A DNA stretch of 64,000 bases from Owenia fusiformis (lineage: Eukaryota; Annelida; Polychaeta; Sabellida; Oweniidae), in assembly GCA_903813345.2 (NCBI GenBank), contig CAIIXF020000003.1, positions 20,224,931 to 20,288,930 on the forward strand. The letters are read 5' to 3'. The position numbers and the translations under genes are program-made. The notes beneath the pieces were generated by a model that worked only from the letters and a program-made list of their open reading frames with translations, was not told the origin of the DNA and searched no databases. Below are positions 19,956 through 34,900 of the stretch, in pieces (position 1 is the stretch's first letter; each line of letters opens with the position of its first letter).

Positions 19956-22900
19956 TCATACATGATCTACATCACTTCTCAATGGTGTTGTCTCATGGGG
20001 ATTTTCCCCAATATTTTCCCTCCTGTTGCTAGGCTCTTGTTGCCTAGGACTAGTATCAGTCTCCGTGGTAACATAAGCATTGGATTGTCTGGAATTTTGC
20101 TGATTAAGTCTCATTGCACTTTGCCCTTGATGATTTGCTGTAGATAGGTGCTCTTCAGATCTGGCTCTATTTGGGCCCCTTAATAAGTTTACATTTCCAC
20201 CTATAGGTGGCGATCGTATAGAATGTATATTACCCATACTGCCACTGGGTATATGGGACACATCTTCATAACTCGGCAACATCTGGAATATTTATTAATT
20301 TATCAATATTATGTATGATCTTTAATCCAGTACATTTTGATAAGATCACAAAAAATATTGTTTAAGGGTCTTATGGACCATATTTTTGAATGGGTACCTT
20401 TCAGTGAATATTAATGGTTGATGAAAGGAAAATACTTCTTTGTATTGAGTGTCAATATAAATTAGTTCTCAGTGAATCAATGATGAAGCAATTTTACAAA
20501 TACAAACCCAAACCATTTTTTCAATGATCTTGAAAAATCATACATACACATATATATGACAATAAAGTTATAATGATTATAAAAAGAGGATTGTAGTGTA
20601 AATGCTCATTCAGATATCAGTAGCTGAGAAAAGGCTGGAAGGATACAAACAGAGACAGGCCATCAAAATGAAATAGACAACAGTTTATAAATGGCATTAC
20701 ATGCTCCTGAGATAATAGAGAGGTTTCGCACAACAGGTTAGCTAAAACGTATCCGCATCCGTATCTCGTTACGTTTACGGAAACGTATTTCGATAATTTT
20801 CGTTTCGCAGTTCGTTTTTTGAAGTACGTAATTATAAACGCATCTCAATCCGTGTTTAATAGTAGTGAAAACTAGGGTCAAATAAAAGAATTCATCAGCA
20901 CTAAGATTTCAATACACCATTGCGAGTGTCAGCTTTCAGAATCACAACTACAAAAGTATTATTGGTGAATGCAAAAATACAAACTAACCCTTTCATCCCC
21001 AAGGGGTCATTTATTAATTTCATGAAATCAATTTCAAAATGAAGAATATCCCTTAGGCCAGAAAAGATAATTTCTAGGTTCACAATAACCAATTGTTTGT
21101 CAAACTATACTTTGGGGAATATTTAAGGGTTTGAACACAGATAGGCTGAAATAGTGGTCATTAAGTGAAGTGCAGTGACTGCATTATGCTACAAAATGCG
21201 TAAACATTTCTGTTTTCGGTAGAAATGATATTTGATATTTCAAATTAGTGTTTACATTTGCGTTTACTTATTTTTTCCTGAGAATATTAAAAATGCAGCA
21301 AGTGCGTTTTGACTTAACATGAAAGCATGCACGCTTGACGTAACATAATCATATCCCTTTTGACCTCATTATCTTTTTTAAGTATGCTTATCAATGCTAT
21401 ACTAAGTTCCGAAGGAGCACACGCAATCTAAACAAATGCTATAAGTGATTCATTATGTCATATCAAGCTTGAGTGAAATCCATCCAGCCAAATATTTGAC
21501 CTCTATTGCAACACCTATTTACTCATACAGCATCTTTTTATTTCACTGAAAAGTAGAATTCCTTCTTAAGCATTAGCATATTGTCTATTATGGAGTGATT
21601 CCAATAAATAGTTTCTTAGACATAACAAACCATATAGGCATTCGTACCCTTGCCCAAGTCGGTCTCTTACTTATCTTGATTTCTATCCCATGGTGAAAGA
21701 TATGACCGTCTAAAATCACTTCCCATACTGCACATGGACCTTTAATTTCATGTTTTTACAGCTGTATATTTTGGTAATACTTTAAGATCAGATAAGTAAA
21801 GAAATCATAGAAAGTGACACAAATATATCATTTATGCAATAAAAGTACATCTCCCCTGTTTTGTATGAAAAATCAACAAAAATATATTATATAAAAAAGG
21901 TAAATTAGCATTGCTTTTCTTGGATTCATAGAACAACAGGAGACCCCCTCATCAGAGAATCAGAGAACGACGCAAAGCTAACGCCAATCATACCAGTTGA
22001 ATATCTCACACAAGAGATTGCATTATATATGAATACATGTAGGTACCAAGCCTATAACATACTAATAATGTGTACAAACATTATTATACTCTTTGATTCT
22101 ACCCTAAATATACCAACCAACTGATATACCAACAACATAATACCCTAAACTGGCCATTTGTATCTTAACCCAATAACACCACAACTCGATCAAACACAGC
22201 CCGTAACACGACATATATAACCTATTACAACCAAACACAACCTAGGTCATTAATCATACAACAGTACAATAGAACATAACCCAGTGACAACATACACAGA
22301 ACGCAATAGAACGTAACAGAGCATAACCCAGCACCAAAGCCAGTATAGCGCACAACTAACTTACTCCAATTGGAGCAACGCCAATCACACAACACAATCA
22401 GACAGAACCAGATACCTCGTCCGACTAGCTACAACCAGCTACCCAACCAACATAACATATTCACAAGAGAACACAACCCATTATAAAATTAACATAACAC
22501 AATGGGGCACAACCCATTACTAAATTACCAGACTAACAACCATCAAAAAACAACCGACTCTCAAACTGACAACACAATTCGGCAATATCTACCTGAAAGT
22601 AACCCACCATTACGCAACCAGGCTCAAATAAATACTAATCGATTTAATCAACCCATTAAAACACAGGCACAACCAATAAACCACAATGAAACGTTGATAC
22701 CGATATACTTAACTAACATATTCCAACAGGAGACAGCCGCAAAACACAATCGGGGACAACCCGATATCTTCTTGAATTACAACCACCCCCCTTTCTCTAT
22801 CATCACAAGGCTGATGAAGAACATATCATGGACCACCACCCTACCGTGACCTATATATAAGGAAGAAGGTCCGTTACAGGATCAGGATGTCAGGCCTTTC

Positions 22901-25900
22901 TTTAAAAATGAAAATAGGAAATGACACGTCAATATCATCATTATATGATCAACTAAATATACTCTACCTGTCATATAATCACTGGGCACTAAGGCTTTAG
23001 GGAACTAGTCTCCCTGGTCCCCCAAACGAGACCGCTTACTATTTGACACAGATTGCATGACTTGATGCGTGTTCAAGTCATACCAGGGGAAGAAGCTCCC
23101 CTGGCTAGAAAGTTTATGATCATCCTGAGCACTTTTCGGGAGTTCTTTTAGCCAATTGCTAAAAAGCTCCCCCTTGGCAAAAGCTGGATACGGGACGCCA
23201 CCTTTAGACCCAATATCACATTCATAGTCGAGGTCAGGACCAAGCTGCTATACTCAAACAAGTCCAAAACCCTGCTCTATATGAATTTAGAGCGTGACTT
23301 AGGGCACAAAATATAAATTCAGGTGGCCTTTATAGCTTCTAACCACTGATTTGATGGCCCTAAGAAATTGACTACGGTATTGCTATTGACCCTAGAAATT
23401 ATAGACCGTACGGCTGCCTACCAACAAATATGACTAAAGCTTTATTCGTAAAAAGTGCAGGTCACCCACTAATAATCAAATTTATCGACAGATAAGCCTA
23501 TTATTTCATCAAAATTAGCACGACATGCATCATAACATATGTGGGTTACTGAAATTGTACATTTAGGAAAAAAATTATCAAGATTTGAAGGACAATATAA
23601 ATACGGAAACAACTACGCACAGAAAGCGTTAGTTTACGTACTTTCGGTATTGCTGTCGGCTAGACAAACGTATTGAGTAAACTTTTTCTCCATCGATACG
23701 TTACGGAGTTTGATACGGGTAGCTAAAACACTGTGCGAAACATGTACACTGTATTTATTGCGATACCATTCCATACAGTGTAAAATGAATTGAACATACC
23801 ATTTGAAAAACTCGATTTATGTCAAACAATAAACAAATTCATCCACCAAAAAGTCAAATTATAAACAACACACTGTGCTTGTTCATATAGTGATACCATT
23901 AGAACTAAAATCAATATAATCGAAGGATAAAATGGGATAAGTAAATGACCAACGTAGAAAAGCCTCATTTTTCGTGTTTTCCGTATCGCTTCACGTATAA
24001 ATTGAACTGACTACGCATAAATCTGGTAAATACGTTACGGATACGGATCCGTTGAGCTAAAAATCGTTTTGCGAAACCTCTCTAATACAACCATTTACTT
24101 TGATTCCACTAAAAATCAAATTTTTTCACTGACAGATTTCAATTTATCCATTCAATTCTAACTTCGGGATTATTTTTACTGGAGTTTCTTGCCCCTCAAT
24201 TCAGCCCCATAGATACTCACACTGTCCCTATTGACAGGCCTTGACTGGCCTGGAATTCTATATCTGTCTGTAGCCACCACCTCTGTGTATGTGGGTGGTG
24301 GCTCGGGTACTGGCGGAGTTGATTCTTCAGTTAAAGGACCTATCCCAGCATTCCCTGAGAATGTTGTCAGTCGAACACTGGAATCTAAATCTGAAACATA
24401 ATACAGTTAGTACAGCTGTGGCTGATCGGTTAGCAAACAATTCTGTTGTTGTGTGAAGGAAGTCATTTAACCAGCAGTTTTGGAGCATTATTAACTTTAA
24501 AGCACATTGAAAAATGTAAAAAGACCTTCTTGAGTCTCAAAATAAACTCAGTGCTACATAATATATAATATATAAACAAAAAAGGTATGCATCAATTTTA
24601 ATATCACTAGTTAAAATTTACAATAATTTTATTCTTAAGTCATCATGGTATTTTCAAAAGACTGTACCTTTATGGAATACTATTTTTAACAGATCACATG
24701 TAAGCATAGGTTCAATATAAAAACATTTCAAAATTGGCAAATCAAACTCATATACCATTGTCATAAGTACAAACTTGTTAAAATATAAAAAATATAAACT
24801 CAAAATCATTACTGTGTTTCTACAAGTTCTACTGTACAATACCTACAGACTAATGCTATAATACCTATTGCATGGGGTCCAGCTGTTGCAACAATACCAC
24901 GGTTGCGGTTATTGGTAGTTTGGCGTTGTTTGCAACAATGACAGCAAATGAGAAAGCAGACTATAAAAACCAAAATAACAGCTCCAACGATGATCCACAG
25001 CACGCTCGTTCCACCATCAAACAGCTCTTCTACAGGCACAACAACAACAACAATGGTTAGTTCTATATAATACATACAAAGCATGATAACTTATCAAACT
25101 TATTAAGCACCGGACTAATCAGTCCATTTGATGCCGAGACGGCACAGAAATTTGGCACCTAAACGGCGTCAAAAATCAGATTGCATTTTGGGGGTGTAGA
25201 TCAAACGTGACTCAGACATTTAGCAAATTTCCAAACCCAGTTGTGAAATCGTAGCTTATTTCAAAATATATTTATCAGATCACACACAATATTTGAAACT
25301 TAGTCATATATGACCTATCCACTTAAGAAATGTCGACATCTTGTAAGTTATTGAAAATTGTTACAGACGCCAAATGCAAATTGATACAGACATCGAACTC
25401 CGACCACCAAACAGCACCAATGAAAAAGTTGGAAACTATAACAATATGTCACCACCTCTGGCGATGATATAACAAACAGAAGCTATAATTGCACTTTCGG
25501 TGGCTAAATTCATAAAGATAGTCAGGTAGCCAATATAGAATGGGTAGTCCTGCATCCGAGACACTTTATCTTTATCACAAGCTGTACAAAGAACTTAAAA
25601 CACAGAGAACTTTTGTTTGAAACTTTAGAATCTGATCTGAAACAGTGCAAAGATCCAGATAAACTGTTTGAAACTATTATGTCTAGTAAAAGCTCTCATG
25701 TTAACTTACATTTAGCCAAATTTGTATATCACTCTTTTAAAAATTTGGAAAATGATTAATATTATGTAAACATTTTTTTTAAACACATGTATTATGGATA
25801 CACCACACTGATATCATACCCTGACATGTGAAACTGATGTAAAGTAGTTTTGTAGTATGAAGTTGTAGTTTGTAGTTTTTTGTACACTGTAGTGACTGAT

Positions 25901-28900
25901 ATGTCATTTACATGACATGGTTATTGAGTCAATAAAAGATATATATATATCTCCATTGTCTCCCTCTCAGAGTGAGGATGGCAATGAGAGCCTTGAGGCA
26001 AGACTACAGAATGAGCCAACTAATTCAGCTATACTCAAAACACAAATGGGTTCAACTGAGCTCAACATCTCCAATGAGAAATTCAGAGCTAGACACTCGA
26101 CACACATACCAAAAAAGGTGGACCAGACCCACCTTGAATTGATCTGAAGGACGAAAGTCAACCTCTGTCTACTCAAGCCAAAGCCGGGTTTAATGCGAAT
26201 GTGATCACTGAATTTTACTTCCCAAAGACAACAACAATATATCATACCTTCAAATTAGGAAAATATAAATAAATAACAATTTTGACAATGAAATGGTATG
26301 ACATGGGGGGGGGGGGGGGTTCTGTGATACATGTTTGTGCATGGTTGAGCAACATGTTGAAGCAATTATTCATCTGATAGGAATCAGCCAATTGTGAATT
26401 ACGGCATTCTCCATAGCATTTTGCTGAAATCGCAACTAAAGTTAAAATCATAAAATGCCTGCAATTAAAAAAAAATGTCTTGTCATTTTCAATTTTTCTC
26501 TGATGAAATATCAGATGACTCGAATGCTCTAGATATTCATCATAATTATGGATTAAAATTGGATGCAATTTCTGTTTTCATGAAAACCAATCTTCAACAT
26601 TGGCACCCAGCCTATAATGAATATATTGTTCAAATTTGAACAGAATACTCATCGACATTGCGCTCAGCGTACTGGAAATCGGAGCAAATGTGATCATGAC
26701 ATAACAGAAACATGTAATGCAGGGAGTTGAACGTCAAATAAGCTTGTGATTTCATTCATGAGAGAAAAATCACCATGACAAAAAGTACAACGTAAAGCTA
26801 TTAAAGTGAATCAACCTCTAACTCTGGTCCCAAAACCAAAAAATTCAAAATCACGAAAATTTGTAACTTGCATTATGAATGTTTGTAAAAATCACTAATA
26901 CCTTGCTTGGTATGCTTTATGAACATTGAGAACCATGTACTTTATCATCCTCCTAACCAGGTGTCCAGAATCCGTACCTCCTTCTTCCCCCTGCTATAAC
27001 CGATTTGGAAGCGCCTGATTCAACTGAATCACATGATCTAATTATGCGCAATGACTTATACATGATTTCTGTTGCAGTGTTGCGACAGCCAATCAGATCT
27101 TGAGTTCTTAATCAGGGAAATGCTGCTTATCGCAGGGGGTAAAAAGAAAGAATATATTCTGGATTTTGAAGCCCTGTGATCGGAGGATGGTACTTCATAG
27201 ATTTTGGAACTTTCATCAATAATGTAACCATGTTATACCGGGGGGGGGAGGGCATTAAATTTGAAGTTGACTCACTTTAATGAATAGATTATGCACTACA
27301 TTCCGACTCTAACAAGCTTTTCAAACCTTGTCCAATAGGCTCCGGTCTTTGCCCTGGTGTTGGTATATTATGTTTACAGTACTTAATATAGCCTATTACG
27401 ATACAAGGGGTCGCAACAATTACACATATGAGCACACCAAATATGGTTGGTAGCACGTCATTGTTGAACCATTTCTCTTCCCTTTGACCTAGATAAATAT
27501 GTTAAAGGTAAAATAAAATTTTACTGTCTGGGGGGATATTTAAATAGAGGTTGATTCACTTTAATTAATAGACCATGCACTACATTCTCATCCTAACAAG
27601 CTGTGTGTGTATGCATGTACAACATGTACATCAAACCTTGTCCAATAGGCTCAGGTCTACGCCTTGGTCTCTGTATATTATGTTTATAGTACTTAAAACA
27701 GCCAATTATAATACAAGGTGCCGCAAAAAATGTTAGCACACCAAATATGATCGGAAGCCAGATTTCCAACATGTCCTTGCGGAACCCTATGTCTTCTCTC
27801 GGATCTAGATATTCAAAACAGCAAATACATCAGGCTAATTAGTTCTCTCCATTATACATGGACAATTTACATGAACATATATAACAACAATGATGTAAGT
27901 AGAAAGACCAGTAGGATTTGTCAAGATATGAACTTTTTTTTTTTTCTTTTTTTTTCTTTAAAATAAACGACAAAATATATACATAATATTTACAGTGTAG
28001 AATACATAATCAAATACACAATTCAATAATTGAAATAAAGTGAATTGAATTGAAAATGAAATATTTTTCAACATGTTCAAAAATCAATCAGAATTAAAAA
28101 TAGGAACTCGGTAAATTCAGTTTATGGTTGGATTAACCATTACAATCCATTAAAGTCCATTAGTTCAAAGAACTGTTTTGCGTCTTCTATTTCATAGAAT
28201 GGTCTGAAGGATGTATTTTCAATTTTCTGAATGCCCCGGCCAGCGCTAATTACAGAGAATACGGTAAGCCCCGTAAAAAGATTAAAGTTAAAACATTTAC
28301 GTTATTTAACTCATGCTTGTCAACCTAAAGTGGTACAAATAGTCCATTTCACCTTGATGAAACGTCAACGACAGAATGAATTAATAATTGTTAAAAATAT
28401 TTTTGCCCCAAAATAAAATGAAAAGAGGGCAGCCTTACCAGCGGAGCCACAATTACTCTCATCCATCCCATTAGCGCAATCCTTTGAGCCATCACACTTC
28501 TGATGACTGAAGTAACAGTCAACATCATAGTAATCATTAACGTAACAAGATTTCTTATTGAGGGCTTTACAAGCTGAAAAGAGAATCAGATCATGAATCA
28601 TTACCTTCTCATCACACTTCTCATTCTGTGATTAAACAGGTCACACGATATATAATATGTACTTTGATATGACCCTTGTGCTTTAAGTGCAGATACTAGA
28701 ACCTCATTTTACAGAAATACTAATGACGCTAAATGTACTAAAATGTTAATCCCTTTGAGACTAGGGTTGGACAAGGTTTATGCCATTAGCTAATAATTAA
28801 AGGTATATTCCTTGCCATTTCTATTTTGATATGGTAAGTATAATCATGTATACATGTATACTCTCCATATTTAGCAAACCACAGGACAATATTGTAATTT

Positions 28901-31900
28901 AGTCCATATTGATCATTTAGAAATGTGGTGCTCATTTCCAGTAAACTGCCATCTTTTAAGATTTCACTCAGGAAGTGATGTCATTGACTCTCAACTTTCA
29001 TAACCTTTCATATAACAGTATAGGAAAGTTGCACAAAATCACTTCTAGACAAGTGGTTCTTACTTTATGTGGAAAAATATTTTCAGAGCTTGTCAGCTTA
29101 GAACAAAAGAAGAGAATTTTAAAAGGATTAAAGTATAGACTAAATTGAAAAAGAATATTCAGCTGGATGTGTAATTCTTAATAGCTCCTTATCTATTTCA
29201 TATATGCAAAGTTGAGAGTCAATGACATCACTTCCTGAGTGAAATCTTAAAAGATGGCAGCCTACTGGAACTGAGCACTACATTTTTAAGTGATCAATAT
29301 GACCACATCAAAACATTTTTCTGTGTTATGCTAGACATGGAAAGTATGTATATGGTCAGATGGTTATAGCTACCATATTAGGAGAGACATCGTCTGACAA
29401 GGAATGTACCTTTAAATCAGAGACTTGGCATCAACTACTATAAGCATGAAAAATTCAACTTACTGCAATCTTTTTCATCTTTTCCATTATAGCAATCTCT
29501 TTTATTATCACATCTCTCTGCCACAGTGTAGCATTCTGTCTTTTCATCATCACAATACTTTGCCTTCCTGCTTCCCCCACAGGTTACACCTAAAACAAGG
29601 GCATTCATAATTCTATTGATAGGCATTTAATACTCTATTGAAAGGCATTCAATCTTTTGTTGAAGGGAATTCATAATTCTATTGATGGGTATCTAATATT
29701 CTACTAAAAGGCATTCAATCTTTTGTTGAAGGGCATTCATAATTCTATTGATGGGTATCTAATATTCTATTGAAAGGCAATCAATCTTTTGTTGAAGGGC
29801 ATTTATAATTCCATTGATGGGTATCTAATACTCTATTGAAAGGCATTCAATCTTTTGTTGAAGGGCATTCATAATTCTATTGATGGGTATCTAATATTCT
29901 ACTAAAAGGCATTCAATCTTTTGTTGAAGGGCATTCATAATTCTATTCATCTAATACTCTACTAAAAGGCATTCAATCTTTTGTTGAAGGGAATTCATAA
30001 TTCTATTGATGGGTATCTAATATTCTACTTAAAGGCATTCAATCTTTTGTTGAAGGGCATTCATAATTCTATTGATGGGCATCTAATATTTTATTGAAAG
30101 GCATTCATAATTCTATTCATCTAATACTCTATTGAAAGGCATTCAATCTTTTGTTGAAGGGCATTCATAATTCTATTGATGGGTATCTAATATTCTACTA
30201 AAAGGCATTCAATCTTTTGTTGAAGGGCATTCATAATTCTATTGAAGGGTATCTTATATTCTATTGAAGGGCATTCAATCTTTTGTTGAAGGGCATTCAT
30301 AATTCTATTGAAAGGCATTCAAATATATATTATTGAGCATTTCAGTAATGAATAGTTAGTAAAGTATACAGGATGGTATATATTGATGGAGTAAAAAACA
30401 GAAATCAATCAATATTTTCATGATCATGCTAGTAACCTATAGTGTTTCCTGTGCTCTGTTTTTCCAAAATATCGATAATATGAGAGTATCATTGAAGGCA
30501 CATCTTCAAGCATAGCTTAACTCGAGGATATGAATATCTGACCAGGTCAGAGTCTTCAAACAGGACTTGTGGTGTAGCAAGATTAAACTTCACAGTAAAT
30601 GGTAGACGGATATGGTTTGATAATCATGTTTCAGGGAGAGATCTTGAAGTAAATCAATCAACCCACTTATAAACCAATGTATACTGACTATATAATAAAG
30701 GCGTTTATTGAACTATTGTAAGCATCTGTATTGCATCCTATGGAGTGCACAATGAATCTCACTAAAATGTTATTGGAAAAGTGATGACAAAATAAAGCAT
30801 TTAAATCATGAATATTCTATTTACCCAATATCATGTTTGAGAAATTTATATGATCATTTCTTATACAACACACGAGGATGGATATAAGTGATTTACTGGA
30901 TACCATTTTTATGTCTGCGTTTGCTGCTTGTGGCATATTTGGTAACGGGATGATTATCATAGCGATTATATATGACAAAAATCTACGAGTGAATTCAAAT
31001 ATATTTACGGCTAGTATTGCATTAGCGGATATATGCATGCTATGTATCGTGAACCCCATTGGAGTGCACAATGTTGTTATGGGGAGAAATACTCTATCTG
31101 ATGTTCAATGTGTTTTCAACGCTGTAGCGATAATAGTCACATGTGGTGTCTCAATCAACACATTAGGGGTGCTTGCGATGAATCGCTACTTTTATATTTG
31201 TAATACAAAATGGTACAAAATCTTATTTACACGAACTAAATCATTCATCATCGCTTTTGCAACATGGGTGTATTGCGGATTATGGATCACACCCGCATTT
31301 TACGGCTGGACTCAAATCATTTATAACGACAAAATGCAGCTTTGTATTTATGATCAGACATATAGTCTTAGCTATACATTTTTGCTAATGGCTATTGGCA
31401 TAGGGCTACCAGCTACTGTGACACTTATCAGCTATACAAAGACGATCACAGTTATACGTAAAAGTGCAGCTTCCGTAAAAAATCATACCGATGTCAAAAA
31501 TGTTTCAAAATCGACAAATGATGCAGCTAAGAATAAACAAAAACAATTTCGACAAGTTTTGGTATTCTTTTTCGTTTCTATCTTATTTCTAGTGTTCTGG
31601 TCACCTTATGCTATAATCTCAGTGCTGGACTTTAACGATAGCATTCCACCTTGGATGATTCGATTAGCCACACGATTGGCCGATTTAAACTCATGTGTTA
31701 ACTGTGTTGTATATGGAGTCTTAAATAAACATTTTAGATCTGCATACAAGAGAATTTTATTTTTCTGGAAACGGAAAAGTGTATCAAAGGATGAGGAATT
31801 TAGTCAAATAACAAGGACTGTGAATATCAAAAATGCTGAATATGTGGGGCATAAATGAAATCAACAATTAGTTATTAGGATCCTAGGCTAGTGGATTGAT

Positions 31901-34900
31901 TATTATTAGGGTAGGAGTGGGGGGGGATAACTGATCATAATATGACACACGGAGGCTTGTAATAATTACTTGATGAAGCTCTCCTTTAAAGGATAAAAAT
32001 AATGTATAAAAAATAGTAAAAGGTCATCGCCACAAAGTGTTAAATTGAAGAGAATCTATCCACCCTTGGCCCTAGAGTAATTCATTGCGTTTCATTATCT
32101 GTTATGAAAGCAGTGAAGGACCGATCTTGAAGGATGAATCTATCAATATTCTGATCATTCTTTATTTGTAAAAGTAAAACTGAATTGGCATATTGATTGA
32201 CTTTCCAATATCACACAACTAGAACGGCTAAGTAAACAAATCCATAAATCCATATTTAGAATATTTAATTTCCCCTATTTCATTTCAAAATACCAGATTA
32301 ATAAGAATCATAAACATGACTTGTTGCCACCTTGGAAAAGGGCAGACACCAAAGGTTGGACACAAAACTGAACAAGGCATTAACATGACAAAATGTCACC
32401 CACCTGCAAATGGTTACAAAAGTGTATCAAAGTGTGACATCAAAAAGCAAAAAAAACAAACAACAGAAAAGCTTTCATCAACGTAAATGAATAGACATAC
32501 ATACCTCCAGGGCATCTGAGACCATTTGCAACGCATATCCCATCTTCTGGACATCCATGTGACCGATAACCCAAGTTCCTACATTCCTGACCTAGAAATA
32601 ATAAAAATACAGGACATACTATTAGCCTAAAGACTAATTAGGGTAACATTACTAGAATGTCAATTAATTAAGAATTCCTGATGTCTATTTAATAGTTTTA
32701 TTAGTATGACATCATGATGTCCATTTAATAGATCTATTACTATGTCATTATGATGTCTAATTAACAGTTCCATTACTATGACATCATGATGTCTATTAAA
32801 TAGTTCCATTACTATGACATCATGATATCCATTTAATAGATCTATTACTATGACATCATGATGTCCATTTAATAGATCTATTACTATGACACCATAGTGT
32901 CTATTCAATAGTTATATTGGCATCATGATGTCTATTTAATAGATATATTACTATGACATTATGATGTCCATTTAATAGATCTATCACTATGACATTATGA
33001 TGTCTATTTAATAGTTCTATTAGTATGACATCATGATGTATATTTAATAGATATATTACTATGACATCATGATGTCCATATAATAGATCTATCACTATGA
33101 CATTATGATGTCTATTTAATAATTTTATTACTACTTTTATACTCCTTGTTAGCACGAGATGATACAATTAATGAAACAATTGGTGAATATTTTACAAGAG
33201 TTCATAATATTACCGAAGAGTTATTAAATAAAATTGATGTGAAATCATTTTATGCTACTTAGTGCTTATTAAAAAAATTAGATTGCAATTACTATGTTTT
33301 ACCATGCATGTGCATGAATGTTTTATTTGTTATTTGCTTTATTGGACTTATATCTCGATGTACCTTAAATGTGTTCAAGAGACCAATAAAGTTATTATTA
33401 TATTCCTGAGACATCATGATGTTTATTTAATAGTTCTATTACTATGACATTATGTTACAGTTCTGACTTACATATCTATTATATTTACATTAAGTTTCGT
33501 TTATCAATATGCATATACTGTAACTGATCTTTGTAAGAGAGCTCAGGTCAAGGTCACAATGACATTATATCTTGTAAACAAATTAATCTTTGGCCTTCTA
33601 GAAAGTACTGAAACTATAATCATTTAAGCATGTGACTTAAGATGTCCAATCAGTGTTGTTTTCTAGAAATCGTAACATTCTGAAAACATCTGGACTTTGC
33701 CTTTGTACTATATAATGAGAGAGCTGATTTGAGCTGGCAGCAGAACATCAAAATCATTTAATAGGACACCTACTCTCAAAACATTTATAACGCTACAGAC
33801 ATACCTGAGGACTTTAAATGGACATATATTATACCTGACCACTCATTATTGTTAAGTGAATTCTTGACTGAAACGTGTAATTTCTCTGATTATGATAATT
33901 CTGATTCTACATGTAATCATGCAGGTTGATACAAAATATAGATTTGATTTGATAACCTACCTGAAGTGAAAGTTTTATGCATGATGATGAATGTCTCAAA
34001 CAATTAAATGATACAATTAAGCACATTGAAAATTCATTAGGTATACTGAATGATGTAAATGATGCATTTTGTATATTTGAAAAATTTGTAAACACTTTTC
34101 TAGCCTTTTGAAAAAGTTGCAAAATTTTTTGGCACACCCTGTATAATATTTAGGTAGTCCATATTTTACAGTACGCACTTAGAATATTACTGAGTTATTA
34201 GTTATGCTATTAAAAATTAATATTGTATGCAACAAGTGAATTCATTCAGTGACAAAAAATTGCAAGAAAAAGGAGAGGACCATCCCAATCATCAAGTCCA
34301 AGAAACAGCAAAAATCAATGGAAACTAAGACATTTCTCTGAATATCTTGAGTTAACAAAAACATTTAACATTCATAATACACCAATGACACTTAAAGAGA
34401 CTGGTGAATGCGTGTGCAATTTTCAAATAAATAAATATATCTGATGTTTTCCGGTGGTTTATTTCATGACTCGGGAACATCAATTAATTTTGATTACTCC
34501 AATTGTTTTATAAATACTGATCCGCAATAAATCAAAGGGGCATCAAACCACGAATAGTAGAAAGGCAGGGAATAGAATCACATGTTTAATTGTTTATTTT
34601 GCTGTGTCGGTAACAGGAACGTGCCTATGACATCATACACAAAAGAAAGACAGGGCTCCTCCAAGGAGGGGTTTCTGGCTCTGTCTTTGAGTGTAAAATA
34701 CGTAAAATAGGGAATATACCAATAAGGTACTGGTCACGAAATATGACAGGAACCAAGATACAATACAAAAAAAAACAATACTTGAAAAAAGTACAGTACT
34801 TGCAATACTGCAGAACATGTCATTTGGTAGTTCCCATTTTACAATACTCATGATAAATTTAAAACAGTGCACTTACAATCAGTATCTGATTCATCATCTC

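Noticed and set aside
22502-22849. 115-codon Q/N/T-rich ORF
   Set aside because: It results from the A/C-rich strand bias inside the 3.4-kb element; no recognisable domain.
25917-26147. 76-codon hydrophilic ORF after a CTCTCAG
   Set aside because: Reads like real protein in part (ESLEARLQNEPTNSAIL) but has no family match and no partner exon; possibly a retroelement remnant.
32660-33167. Minus-strand ORFs of 82 and 88 codons with HHDVIVIDLLN repeats
   Set aside because: Products of the 36-bp minisatellite.
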